Positions 15,829-24,018 of a stretch of DNA of 28,287 nucleotides are shown here, piece by piece. Position 1 is the stretch's first letter. Each line of letters opens with the position of its first letter. The position numbers and the translations under genes are program-made. The notes under the pieces are model-generated. The model saw only the letters and a program-made list of their open reading frames with translations, did no database searches and was not told the origin of the DNA. The stretch is taken from NCBI GenBank assembly GCA_023436715.1, contig JAEZIJ010000171.1:1-28287 (forward strand), written 5' to 3'. The DNA comes from Acidobacteriota bacterium (lineage in GTDB: Bacteria > Acidobacteriota > Terriglobia > Bryobacterales > Bryobacteraceae).

Positions 15829-16707
15829 TCAGAGCGGTCGGCCGAACTCCACTCCGTAGATCGAGGTCCTGGCGGTCACAAAGAGCAGAGACCCGTCCTT
15901 GGCAAAAGCGCAGTTGCTCGGCTGCTCGGGGACTTTGATAGTGAGTATTTGATCGCCGCTAGGACTGAATACGATGACGCCTTCTTCCTCGCATACCCAC
16001 ACGTTTCCGTCGCGGTCAGTCTTGATGCCGTCTGGTGCACCCGCAGCCGAAGTCTCGGCGAAAACCCGCCCCGTTCTTATTCCGTCACCGTTAACTTGCC
16101 ACATTCGAAGATTCCTACGGTCCGTGTCCGCTACATACAGGAGGTTTTCTTTGGGCGAGAAGGCTATGCCATTAGGGGCTTGGCACTCGGTAGAGAAAAG
16201 CGTCAACTTATTGTTGTTTGATAGGACGTAAACCGCGTTGAAGTTGGTTTTGGCGGGATTCGTCCACTCCTTCTTCTGTTTTAGATCTGTGAAGAATATT
16301 GATCCGTCAGAGCGAACGACCACGTCGTTCGGCCAGTGCAGGCCCTTGCCATCAAAACTCTCGGCGAGAATTGCGATTCGCCCATCGTGTTCGGTTCGAG
16401 TGAGACGCCCACGTTCGCACACGATCATCCTGCCCTGCTGGTCAAAAGCCAAGCCGTTTGCCAGGTTGCTACTGTTTCTGACAACACGGAGCGAATCCTT
16501 CGAAAGACAGTAAATCCGCTCTTCGCCAACATCACTGAAGTATAGATCTCCCCGTTGATCGCAGACAGGTCCTTCGGTGAACGTGAACCCGCCGCGAAGC
16601 TTTCGAACATATGGTTGATGAAGATGCGTCGATTTCGATGACGCATTCTGCGCTCGCGAAACAGAGGGAATCACTAGACCCGACATGAGGAGTTGGCGAC
16701 GTGTCAT
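15829..16707 (-). CDS. SMP-30/gluconolactonase-like secreted beta-propeller
   Basis: The product is 292 residues. The N-terminus MTRRQLLMSGLVIPSVSRAQN has a twin-arginine (RRQLL) export signal with a short hydrophobic stretch. The rest is a six-bladed propeller of the SMP-30/gluconolactonase/LRE type. Expected metal-site segments are FTEGPVCDQRGDLYFSDV (Glu), HWPNDVVVRSDGSIFFTD (Asn) and APDGIKTDRDGNVWV (Asp). Family members hydrolyse sugar lactones or related esters in the periplasm; the substrate here is unknown. The gene is clearly more AT-rich than its neighbours and sits between the broken GNAT gene and an integrase relic, which suggests acquisition by transfer. Confidence 0.88.
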   Translation of the reverse strand: MTRRQLLMSGLVIPSVSRAQNASSKSTHLHQPYVRKLRGGFTFTEGPVCDQRGDLYFSDVGEERIYCLSKDSLRVVRNSSNLANGLAFDQQGRMIVCERGRLTRTEHDGRIAILAESFDGKGLHWPNDVVVRSDGSIFFTDLKQKKEWTNPAKTNFNAVYVLSNNNKLTLFSTECQAPNGIAFSPKENLLYVADTDRRNLRMWQVNGDGIRTGRVFAETSAAGAPDGIKTDRDGNVWVCEEEGVIVFSPSGDQILTIKVPEQPSNCAFAKDGSLLFVTARTSIYGVEFGRPL

Positions 16708-16763
16708 CGGTCTTCAGTTTAGCGCCGAACACGCGGAACCGTTCCCTCAACGGGCGAAAAGCC

Positions 16764-16944
16764 TCAGCACTGCACCTCGACGAACACGAAGCGCAGCGCC
16801 GCCACCGCGACAGAGATGCTGGCCGGCTTCAGCTTGCGCACGCGGAAGAGATAGACCTGGTAATCGCGGACCTGTTCGAGGCCGAGTTACTCTGGGTGTA
16901 CGACGCTCGAGTTCGTCGAGCATCGTCTGACGTAAGCGGGTCAT
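16764..16944 (-). pseudogene. Relic of a tyrosine-integrase N-terminal domain
   Basis: ATG 16944, preceded by AGGAGG, opens MTRLRQTMLDELERR, the usual start of transposon-type tyrosine recombinases. The frame then turns to nonsense. One frame over, LGLEQVRDYQVYLFRVRKLK continues with PASISVAVAALRFVFVEV, the second half of the SAM-like N-terminal domain, and stops at TGA 16764-16766. About 30 residues between the two parts are missing and the catalytic domain is absent, so an internal deletion with frameshift plus a 3' truncation has occurred. The remaining bases between 16708 and 17133 hold no gene I can support; GCCCC-TCG-GGGGC near 17064 is a small hairpin. Confidence 0.75.
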
Positions 16945-17133
16945 GAGAATCCTCCTCGTGACCCGCAAGATACTGCACTTTAGAACTGGCTGCCAACTGA
17001 AAGGGGCGCGAAGCGTCTGCCGCGCGAGCGGCTTCGTTCAAGTCCCGCTATCCTAACTTGCCCCTCGGGGGCCGGGCGAGACGGCAAGACGATGGAAGCG
17101 GCATTCAGCGTCCCTTACGACTCGATCGCGTGC

Positions 17134-17376
17134 TCATCGACTTACACTGGCTCTACGTTTCTGCCGTAAACGCCAGAGTGCAATGAGGAGCAGCAAGATG
17201 CTGATGAAGATTGTTGTCGACATCCTTGCGACAACGCGAGTCACCCACTCACTGGATGTGTAGAGAGGATGAGCTGCCATCCAAAGGCAGAACAGCGTTT
17301 GATAGGCGCTGACTGCATCGGCCAGAACAAGAATGCAGATCGTCACGGTTACGAGTCTGGATCGAAAGCCGCTCAT
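17134..17376 (-). CDS. Small hypothetical two-helix membrane protein
   Basis: The product is 80 residues with two hydrophobic segments (LVTVTICILVLADAVSAY and ISILLLLIALW) and a basic C-terminus RLRQKRRASVSR. I do not recognise a family. ATG 17376 is chosen because GGAGAG lies just upstream; ATG 17394 lacks one. It lies in the AT-richer patch with the SMP-30 gene and integrase relic. It could be a real small protein or a chance frame; the ribosome site and clean helices favour the former. Confidence 0.45.
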   Translation of the reverse strand: MSGFRSRLVTVTICILVLADAVSAYQTLFCLWMAAHPLYTSSEWVTRVVARMSTTIFISILLLLIALWRLRQKRRASVSR

Positions 17377-17502
17377 TTCTCTCCGATCCATCATGCGATG
17401 CGCTCAGGCGCGAAGTCTTCCAACCTCTGAGATCAATGCCATGCCTTTCACGGTCATCCCTACATGTCGCCGACGCGCCCACTCTGCTAGCCTGAGGGGA
17501 AG

Positions 17503-19749
17503 ATGCCTGCTCGTCGTGGTGTGCGGCAAGTGTTGGCCCGCGTGTCGCGGATGAGCGCGCATGAGGCCGGCGTCCGCCTTGCGCAGGAGCTAAACAAGCA
17601 CGTGGATGCGGCGCGCGCGCGACTCGGGTTCACGCCGCTCATGCAGGCGCTCGCGCGCAATCCGCAGCCCCCCGGCCGTTTTTTCTTCGATCCCGCCGAC
17701 GTGCCCGCCCTTATCGAGTGCCTCCGCGCGCGTCTGCCCGAACAGGCCGGGCGCATCGTCGGCGAGGCCGAACAGATCTGCACGCGCCGGTTCGATCTGC
17801 TCGGCTACCAGGCCCTCGATTTCGGCCGCGAAATCGATTGGCGCCTTGACCCCGTCAACGGCGTCCGCGCGCCCGAAGCGCTCTGGTTCCGCATCCCCTT
17901 CCTCGATTTCAACGCGGTGGGCGACCACAAGGTCATCTGGGAACTCAACCGCCACCAGCACCTCGTCACGCTGGCGCGCGCCTTCCTGCTGACGAATGAA
18001 AACCGCTACCTCGACGAACTCGAAGCGCAGTGGTACGCCTGGCAGCCTCGAAACCGCTACCCGCACGGCATCAACTGGGCCAGCAGCCTCGAGGTCGCAT
18101 TCCGCAGTCTCTCCTGGATCTGGATCGACCACCTCCTGGCCGGACGCGGCGTGGACAAGTTCCGCGCCGCCCTCGCGCCCGCCATCGCCCAGCACGCCCG
18201 CTACATTGAAAAGTACCTCTCCACTTACTTCGCGCCGAACACGCACCTGCTCGGGGAAGGGGTGGCGCTCTACTTCGCCGGCACGCTTTACCCGCGGTTC
18301 GCTGCGGCGCCGCGGTGGCGGCGGCGCGGATGGGAAATCGTCGAGAACGAGGCCGCCCGGCAAGTGCTGCCCGACGGCATGCACTTCGAGCAATCGACTT
18401 ACTATCACGTCTATGCGCTCGACATGTTCCTGCACGCGCGCCTGCTCGCCGCGCGCAACGGCGAATCGATTCCCTCCGAAATGGACGCCGTGATCGAGCG
18501 CATGGCCGAGGCGCTTCGTGTGCAGTGCCAGGCGGGCGCGGCGCCGCGTTTCGGCGACGACGACGGCGGCCGCCTGTTCGATCCGCGCCGGAACCGCACC
18601 GAGCACATGCTCGACCCCCTTACTACAGCCGCCGCGCTCTTCCGCCGCGCCGATTTCAAGGCCGCCGCGGGCGGCACGCTGCGCGAGGAGTCGCTGTGGC
18701 TGCTCGGGCTCGAAGGCCTGGACGAATTCGACCGTTTACCCGACAAGCCGCACGCGCCCGCTTCCACGCGCTGCGCGGCCTCCGGCGCGTATTGCCTTGT
18801 AGCAACGGAACCGTTTGTGCGTGAGGTCATCATCGATGCCGGCCCGCACGGCTACGGCTCCGGCGGGCACGGGCACGCGGACGCTCTCAGCCTGCAATGG
18901 ATCGCGCAGGGCCGGCACTTGTTAACAGATCCCGGCGCGTTCTGCTATCCGCTTCCGCTCGGCCGCAACCGCTTTCGAGGAACGGCGGCGCACAACACGC
19001 TCGAAGTCGATGGCGTCGATCAGGCCGAGCCCGCGGCAGCGTTCAACTGGAGCACCAGGCCGGAGGCCCGCATCGAGCGCTGGGTAACCTCGCCGCTCCT
19101 CGATGTATTCACCGCGAGCCACAACGGGTACGCGCGGCTGCCGGACTCCGTAATTCACCGCCGCTGGGTCTTCTCCTGGAAAACCGGCCTGCTGTTTGTG
19201 CGCGACGTCGCGCTCGGCCACGCGGCTCACGACCTCGCGATTCACTGGCATTTAGGCCCGGGCTTTCAACTGCTGCGCGAGCAGCCACGCGCGCGAACGT
19301 TCGCCGGGCCGGATGGAGCGGCGCTGGCATTCATCTCCTGCGACGAGCCCGGCTGGACCGGCGAAGTCATTGATGGCGAGTGGTCCCCCGCTTACGGCGC
19401 GAGCATGCCCGCTGCCGTTCTGCGCTATCGCGCGCACGCCGCACTGCCGGCCGAGTTCGCCGTCGCAATCGCGCCCCGCACGGCCGAAGCCACGCTCGAA
19501 CGCCTCCCCGCCGGGTCTGTTTCGGTCTATAGGTATAACGACGCGACCAATGCGATGCTCATCCTGATGCGCGACGAAGCGGGAACCTGGGAGTGGGAAG
19601 GATGGCGGGGCGACGCGTCGTTCCTGTGTTTCGGAATGCGTGCCGGCGAGCCGTGGCTCTTCGCGCCCGAATCCGCGCGGCTCGGATTCCGCGGGCGGGA
19701 AGTCTCGGGGCCTATTCCTCCCGATGCGGCGCTGTCTGTGCTTTACTGA
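17503..19749 (+). CDS. Heparinase II/III-family protein
   Basis: The product is 748 residues. The N-terminal half is an alpha/alpha toroid of the alginate-lyase/heparinase II type (NTHLLGEGVALYFAGTLYPRF; FEQSTYYHVYALDMFLHARLLA). The C-terminal half is the beta-sandwich with the family motif GPHGYGSGGHGHADALSLQW followed by LLTDPGAFCYP and RGTAAHNTLEVDG. Family members cleave uronic-acid polysaccharides by beta-elimination, and many copies sit in exopolysaccharide clusters. No signal peptide is evident: the N-terminus is polar (MPARRGVRQVLARVSRMSAHEAG), so the site of action is unclear. GAGGGGAAG precedes ATG 17503. The 3' end overlaps the convergent GT2 gene by 38 bases. Confidence 0.9.
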   Translation: MPARRGVRQVLARVSRMSAHEAGVRLAQELNKHVDAARARLGFTPLMQALARNPQPPGRFFFDPADVPALIECLRARLPEQAGRIVGEAEQICTRRFDLLGYQALDFGREIDWRLDPVNGVRAPEALWFRIPFLDFNAVGDHKVIWELNRHQHLVTLARAFLLTNENRYLDELEAQWYAWQPRNRYPHGINWASSLEVAFRSLSWIWIDHLLAGRGVDKFRAALAPAIAQHARYIEKYLSTYFAPNTHLLGEGVALYFAGTLYPRFAAAPRWRRRGWEIVENEAARQVLPDGMHFEQSTYYHVYALDMFLHARLLAARNGESIPSEMDAVIERMAEALRVQCQAGAAPRFGDDDGGRLFDPRRNRTEHMLDPLTTAAALFRRADFKAAAGGTLREESLWLLGLEGLDEFDRLPDKPHAPASTRCAASGAYCLVATEPFVREVIIDAGPHGYGSGGHGHADALSLQWIAQGRHLLTDPGAFCYPLPLGRNRFRGTAAHNTLEVDGVDQAEPAAAFNWSTRPEARIERWVTSPLLDVFTASHNGYARLPDSVIHRRWVFSWKTGLLFVRDVALGHAAHDLAIHWHLGPGFQLLREQPRARTFAGPDGAALAFISCDEPGWTGEVIDGEWSPAYGASMPAAVLRYRAHAALPAEFAVAIAPRTAEATLERLPAGSVSVYRYNDATNAMLILMRDEAGTWEWEGWRGDASFLCFGMRAGEPWLFAPESARLGFRGREVSGPIPPDAALSVLY

Positions 19750-20875
19750 CGTTCACGATAGTCGGCTGCCAGAGTGTCCGCCGCGGCAGGATCGGGAAGA
19801 ACGCGGCGCAGAACGAAGCCGCGATCAGCACCAGTACCGTTCGCACGGGCGAAGTAAGCCGCTTCAGCGGGAAGCGGTCGGGCAGAACGGCATCGAGCAG
19901 CGCGAGCGCGAGCACGGAAGCCTGAGCGCATAGCGCCGCCGCCCGCCAAATGCCCGGAAGCCCGAAGCTCGATGCCAGCGCGACAAGCAGCGCCCACGGC
20001 AGCAGCAGGCGGCCGAGCTTGTGCGACATGAAGTGGACCCACACGCGGTTGCGCGGGCCGAGCAGCGCCGGGTACTCGCCGATGGTCTGGTAAACACCGG
20101 CGAGAGTGCGCACTTTGCGCCGGAACTCGGAACCGAGCGAAGTGGGGTAGTCATACGCCCGCGCGCTCTCGTCGAGAATCACCCGGTAGCCCTGGAAAAA
20201 AGCACGCAAAGGCAGGTTGACGTCGTCCAGAATCGCATCCGGGCGGAGCGGCCCGGCCAGCGCGGCGCGCATCGCGTAGATGCAACCAGTGGCCCCGACA
20301 ACCGAATCCAGGCGGCTCTGGCACTTGCGAATCCATTTTTCGTAGCGCCAGTAGAGGCCGACGTTGGCCTCCTCCAGCGTGCCGCCTCGCAGGATGATGA
20401 GTTCCCCGCTCGCCACTCCGACCCGCGGATCGGCGAAGCACGCCACCAGATTGCGCAGCGCTTCAGAAGCGAGTTTCTGCCGCACGTCCGTGAAGAACAG
20501 GATTTCGCCGCGCGCGCGCCGCATGCCTTCGTTCAGCGCCGTGGCTTTGCCGCTTTGCGGCATCGAGATCAGCTCCACTCCCTGCGGAGCGAAAGCGCGC
20601 GCGGCCTGTTCCGTGCCGTCGGTTGAGCCATCGGAAACGACGATGATTTGAAGCAGTTCCTTTGGATAATCGAGCGCGAGAATCGATTCGAGTTTCTGCT
20701 TGATCCAGGCCTCGCCGTTGCGCACCGGAAGCAGGACGGTAACGGTCTTGAGCTGGGGCTGCTTCCGGATAGGGCGCGGCCTGAGACGCGCAAGCAGGCC
20801 CAGCAGAACGGGATAGCCGAACACCACGTAAGCGGCAAAGGCGGCACTCAGCAGAAACACCGTGGCACTCAGCAC
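19712..20875 (-). CDS. Membrane-bound family 2 glycosyltransferase
   Basis: The product is 387 residues. One N-terminal helix (VFLLSAAFAAYVVFGYPVLL) is followed by a cytoplasmic GT-A domain: TVTVLLPVRNGEAWIKQKLESIL, VSDGSTDGTE, FTDVRQ in the DxD position and ILDDVNLPLRAFFQGYRV. Three or four C-terminal helices close the protein, the layout of processive synthases of the hyaluronan/cellulose type. The Q/RxxRW motif is not clear (RRKVRTLAG at its place), so processivity is uncertain. The start is GTG 20875 with TACAAT seven bases upstream, so an internal near-leaderless promoter is possible. It is the last gene of the exopolysaccharide operon, 18 bases after the GT4 gene. Confidence 0.88.
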   Translation of the reverse strand: MLSATVFLLSAAFAAYVVFGYPVLLGLLARLRPRPIRKQPQLKTVTVLLPVRNGEAWIKQKLESILALDYPKELLQIIVVSDGSTDGTEQAARAFAPQGVELISMPQSGKATALNEGMRRARGEILFFTDVRQKLASEALRNLVACFADPRVGVASGELIILRGGTLEEANVGLYWRYEKWIRKCQSRLDSVVGATGCIYAMRAALAGPLRPDAILDDVNLPLRAFFQGYRVILDESARAYDYPTSLGSEFRRKVRTLAGVYQTIGEYPALLGPRNRVWVHFMSHKLGRLLLPWALLVALASSFGLPGIWRAAALCAQASVLALALLDAVLPDRFPLKRLTSPVRTVLVLIAASFCAAFFPILPRRTLWQPTIVNVSKAQTAPHREE

Positions 20876-20893
20876 AGTTCCGATTGTATAACC

Positions 20894-22081
20894 CTACCAC
20901 CCCAACGCCGGCGCCGCTTCGAGCGTGCGCTCGAAACAACTCGCTACGTGCTGCCATGAGAACTTCGAGCAGACCATCTCCCGCGCTGCCGAGGCGAGCC
21001 GCGAACGCTCGCCCGCGTTGGCCAGCAGATCGACGCACTGTCCGGCGAAGGCCTCCGGCGAATCCGCGATGCGTATGTCCTCGGGCGGATTGACGGAAAG
21101 CCCCTCCGCTCCGATCGTGGTCGAGACAACCGGGATGCCCGCTGCCATCGATTCGTAGATCTTCAGCCGCGTGCCCCCGCCAATGCGCAGCGGCACAATC
21201 GACACCGCCGAGCCCCAAAGGTACGGGCGCACGTCCGGCACCGTGCCGGTGACGACAATGTTGCGGTCCTGCTTCGCCAGAGCGGCGATTGTGGGTACGG
21301 GAGCGCGGCCGGCGATTCCTACAGTACAGTCAGGCCGGCGCCGGCGAATGATCGGCAGGACGTCGCGTACGAAGTAGCGCACGCCGTCCACATTCGGCAG
21401 CCAGTCCATCGAGCCCACGAACACGAGGTCCGCGAACCGCTCCACGCGGGGCGGCGCGGCGAAGTACTCGATGTCCACGCCCGTTGGGATCTCCGAGACG
21501 CGAGTGACGCCGAACAGCTTCCGCATGAGCGCGGCGTCCACCGCCGAAACAGCCACGATATGCCCGGCCGCAAGAGACACGCGACGCTCGTACTGAAACA
21601 TGCGCCGCGCCTGTATGTTGAAGTAGGCTCTGCGCAGCAGATCGGGGGCGTGCGCCGCGTGACGGCGCCAGATCATCGTTTCGACGTTGTGCTGGAAGAA
21701 CAGGCTGCGGTCGAGCGCCGGGAAATAGGAGGTCGGCGCGAGGTGGTCCACCACGGCGCGATCGAACCGCCCGTCGCGCATGAGTCCTTCGATGAACGTC
21801 CCCAGTTCCGGCGAATAGAAGCGGCTGACCGCGACAGGCATTTCGGAAAAGCAACCCCGTAAGGCCGCGGAAAGCTTCGATGGGATGCGGTGCTCGAACG
21901 GATAGGAGCGCGTGCAATATTCGCGGCTCGCCTCGACCGCCTCCGGGTGCGCGGGGTCCGCGATGGCGACGTAGTGAATCTCATGGCAATGGTGAAGCTG
22001 GCGCAGGATTTCGAGCGTGCGGATCTGTCCGCCTTTGGTCGTCGGGTGAAGAAAGTTGGTGTTGACCCAGAGTATCTTCAT
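20894..22081 (-). CDS. Family 4 (GT-B) glycosyltransferase
   Basis: The product is 395 residues. The N-terminal domain starts MKILWVNTNFLHPTTKGGQIRTLEIL (Gly-rich acceptor loop). The C-terminal Rossmann domain shows VFVGSMDWLPNVDGVRYF, VVTGTVPDVRPYLWGSAVSIVPLRIGGGTRLKIYESMAAGIPVVST with the EX7E-type donor motif region (E in KIYESMAAG). It is related to enzymes that extend lipid-linked exopolysaccharide units in the cytoplasm using nucleotide sugars. ATG 22081 overlaps the TGA of the amidotransferase gene (TGATG), so the two are coupled; a GTG one codon earlier is also possible. Confidence 0.9.
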   Translation of the reverse strand: MKILWVNTNFLHPTTKGGQIRTLEILRQLHHCHEIHYVAIADPAHPEAVEASREYCTRSYPFEHRIPSKLSAALRGCFSEMPVAVSRFYSPELGTFIEGLMRDGRFDRAVVDHLAPTSYFPALDRSLFFQHNVETMIWRRHAAHAPDLLRRAYFNIQARRMFQYERRVSLAAGHIVAVSAVDAALMRKLFGVTRVSEIPTGVDIEYFAAPPRVERFADLVFVGSMDWLPNVDGVRYFVRDVLPIIRRRRPDCTVGIAGRAPVPTIAALAKQDRNIVVTGTVPDVRPYLWGSAVSIVPLRIGGGTRLKIYESMAAGIPVVSTTIGAEGLSVNPPEDIRIADSPEAFAGQCVDLLANAGERSRLASAAREMVCSKFSWQHVASCFERTLEAAPALGW

Positions 22082-24012
22082 CACGCGGATTCGGCCGCCT
22101 GCGACGGTTTCAAGCGGCCGGTCATGAAAACCTCACCCCATAGCTGCAGGTTGAGCAGGCGCCAGATGCGGTCAGTGGCATCCTCTGTGCCTTCCTGGTG
22201 CCGCGTCAGCAGCCGGTCAAGTTCGGCCCGGTCCACGTATCCGGCGAGCAGGCCGTCCGGCGAGCGCAGGGTGGCAAGCAGAGGCGCGGCGGCCGGACGA
22301 AGGAGCCACTCGCGCAGCGGCGTGGGGAAACCCATCTTCTTCCGGTAGACGATTTCGCGCGGCAGCAGGTCCTCCACCGCGCGTTTGAAGATGTACTTCT
22401 GCGTGCGCCCGCAGATTTTGAGTCTCTCGGGAACACGCGCGGCAAACTCGACGAAGGTGTGATCGAGCAGCGGCACGCGGCTCTCGATGGAGCACGCCAT
22501 ACTCATCTGGTCCTGCTTCATCAGAAGCTCGACGAGATAGGTCTTGCGGTCGGCGTAGAGAATGCGTTCGAGCGCCGAAACACCGGGGCGCGAGTGCCAG
22601 TAGGCGAGGTAATTCGCGTATGGAGAAATGCCGGGTGACGACGAGATGAGCCGCACCTGCTCGCCCATGGAAAACGCAGAGTAGAAGTTGTCGAGGTAAA
22701 GGGACTCCAGATCGTCCCCGCGCCCGATGAAGGTGTGCCCGAGCTTGCGGCGCACGGAAGCGGAGATCAACTTCGAGGCGCCCACGTGCCTGCGAATCGA
22801 GTCGCGCAGCGATGCGGGCAGCATCCGGTACGCCGCCATCCACCTGGCGTTCATCAGGTAGAAACGATAGCGCGCGTAGCCCGCGAACAGTTCGTCGCTT
22901 CCCTCCCCCGTAAGCACAACCTTCACGCGGGAGGCCGCGAGGCGAGAGACGAAGTAGAGGGAAACACTCGAAGGCCACGTGATCGGCTCGTCCTCGTGCC
23001 AGATGAGCCGCGGCAGCGCGTCGAAGAAATCCTCCATGCCGACAACGACCTCGTGATGGCCGGCGCCGATGAAGTCTGCGACCTGCCTTGCGTAGCCGAG
23101 TTCGCTGAACCGACCTTCGGCGTAACCGACTGAGAAGGTCTCGACGGGGCCGGGCGCCATACGGCGCACGAGCGCCGCAATTGCGCTCGAATCGACGCCG
23201 CCGCTCAAAAAGACGCCGAGCGGAACGTCGCTCATCAGGCGCATGCGCACGGTCTCTTCGAGCCGCTCGCGGCACTCGGAAATCGAGGAAAGCACGTCCC
23301 TGCGCTCGGGGCGCTCCGGCTCGGGCAGGTCCCAGTAGCGCCGTATGTCGAGCCGCGCGTTGTCGCCGGTATCGTCGCCGGTATCAAGGGTCAGGCTGTG
23401 GCCCGGCATGAGCTTGCGAATGCCGGAAAACAGCGTCTGATCGCCGCTCAGATAGCCGAACGCGAGGTACTCCGGCAGCGTTTCCTCCTCGAACCGGCAG
23501 CGGATTTCGGGGTGTTCGAGCAACGCTTTGATTTCCGAGGCAAACGCGAACGTGCGGCCGTTCCAGAAGTAGTAGAACGGCTTGATGCCGAGGCGGTCGC
23601 GGGCGCAGAACAGCCGGCGCTTGTTGCGGTCCCAGATGGCGAAGGCGAACATGCCGCGGAACCGTTCGACGCAAGCGGGGCCGTACTGCTCGTAGGCGTG
23701 GAGAATGGTTTCCGTATCGCAGCGTGTGGTGTAGCGGTGGCCGGCGCGTTCCAGTTCGGGGCGCAGCGAAGCGTGATTGAAGATCTCGCCGTTGTAGACG
23801 ATCCAGAGGCTGCCGTCTTCGTTCGACATCGGCTGGTGGCCGGCCGCAAGGTCGATAATGCTGAGGCGACGGTGGCCGAGCGCGGCCCAGGCGTCGTGAT
23901 AGACGCCCGAGTCGTCGGGTCCGCGGTGGCGCAGGGCCGCGGTCATGCGATCCAGCACTCCCTCGGCCTGCGGCCCGGGGTTCACATTGATATAGCCAGC
24001 GATGCCACACAT
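22081..24012 (-). CDS. asnB: Asparagine synthase-type glutamine amidotransferase
   Basis: The product is 643 residues. Cys2 of MCGIAGYINVN is the Ntn glutaminase nucleophile, with RHRGPDDSG, RRLSIIDL and YNGEIFNH typical of class II glutaminases. The synthetase half has the pyrophosphate loop LSGGVDSSAIAAL (about 266-278) and GEGSDELFAGY. The enzyme moves ammonia from glutamine to a carboxylate activated by ATP. In clusters of this kind the likely substrate is a uronic acid in the polysaccharide rather than free aspartate, and relatives are found with exosortase/PEP-CTERM exopolysaccharide loci. No exosortase is visible here. It starts six bases after the ligase/polymerase gene and overlaps the GT4 gene. 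The general call is sure; the symbol is by family only. Confidence 0.9.
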   Translation of the reverse strand: MCGIAGYINVNPGPQAEGVLDRMTAALRHRGPDDSGVYHDAWAALGHRRLSIIDLAAGHQPMSNEDGSLWIVYNGEIFNHASLRPELERAGHRYTTRCDTETILHAYEQYGPACVERFRGMFAFAIWDRNKRRLFCARDRLGIKPFYYFWNGRTFAFASEIKALLEHPEIRCRFEEETLPEYLAFGYLSGDQTLFSGIRKLMPGHSLTLDTGDDTGDNARLDIRRYWDLPEPERPERRDVLSSISECRERLEETVRMRLMSDVPLGVFLSGGVDSSAIAALVRRMAPGPVETFSVGYAEGRFSELGYARQVADFIGAGHHEVVVGMEDFFDALPRLIWHEDEPITWPSSVSLYFVSRLAASRVKVVLTGEGSDELFAGYARYRFYLMNARWMAAYRMLPASLRDSIRRHVGASKLISASVRRKLGHTFIGRGDDLESLYLDNFYSAFSMGEQVRLISSSPGISPYANYLAYWHSRPGVSALERILYADRKTYLVELLMKQDQMSMACSIESRVPLLDHTFVEFAARVPERLKICGRTQKYIFKRAVEDLLPREIVYRKKMGFPTPLREWLLRPAAAPLLATLRSPDGLLAGYVDRAELDRLLTRHQEGTEDATDRIWRLLNLQLWGEVFMTGRLKPSQAAESA

Positions 24013-24018
24013 AAAAGC

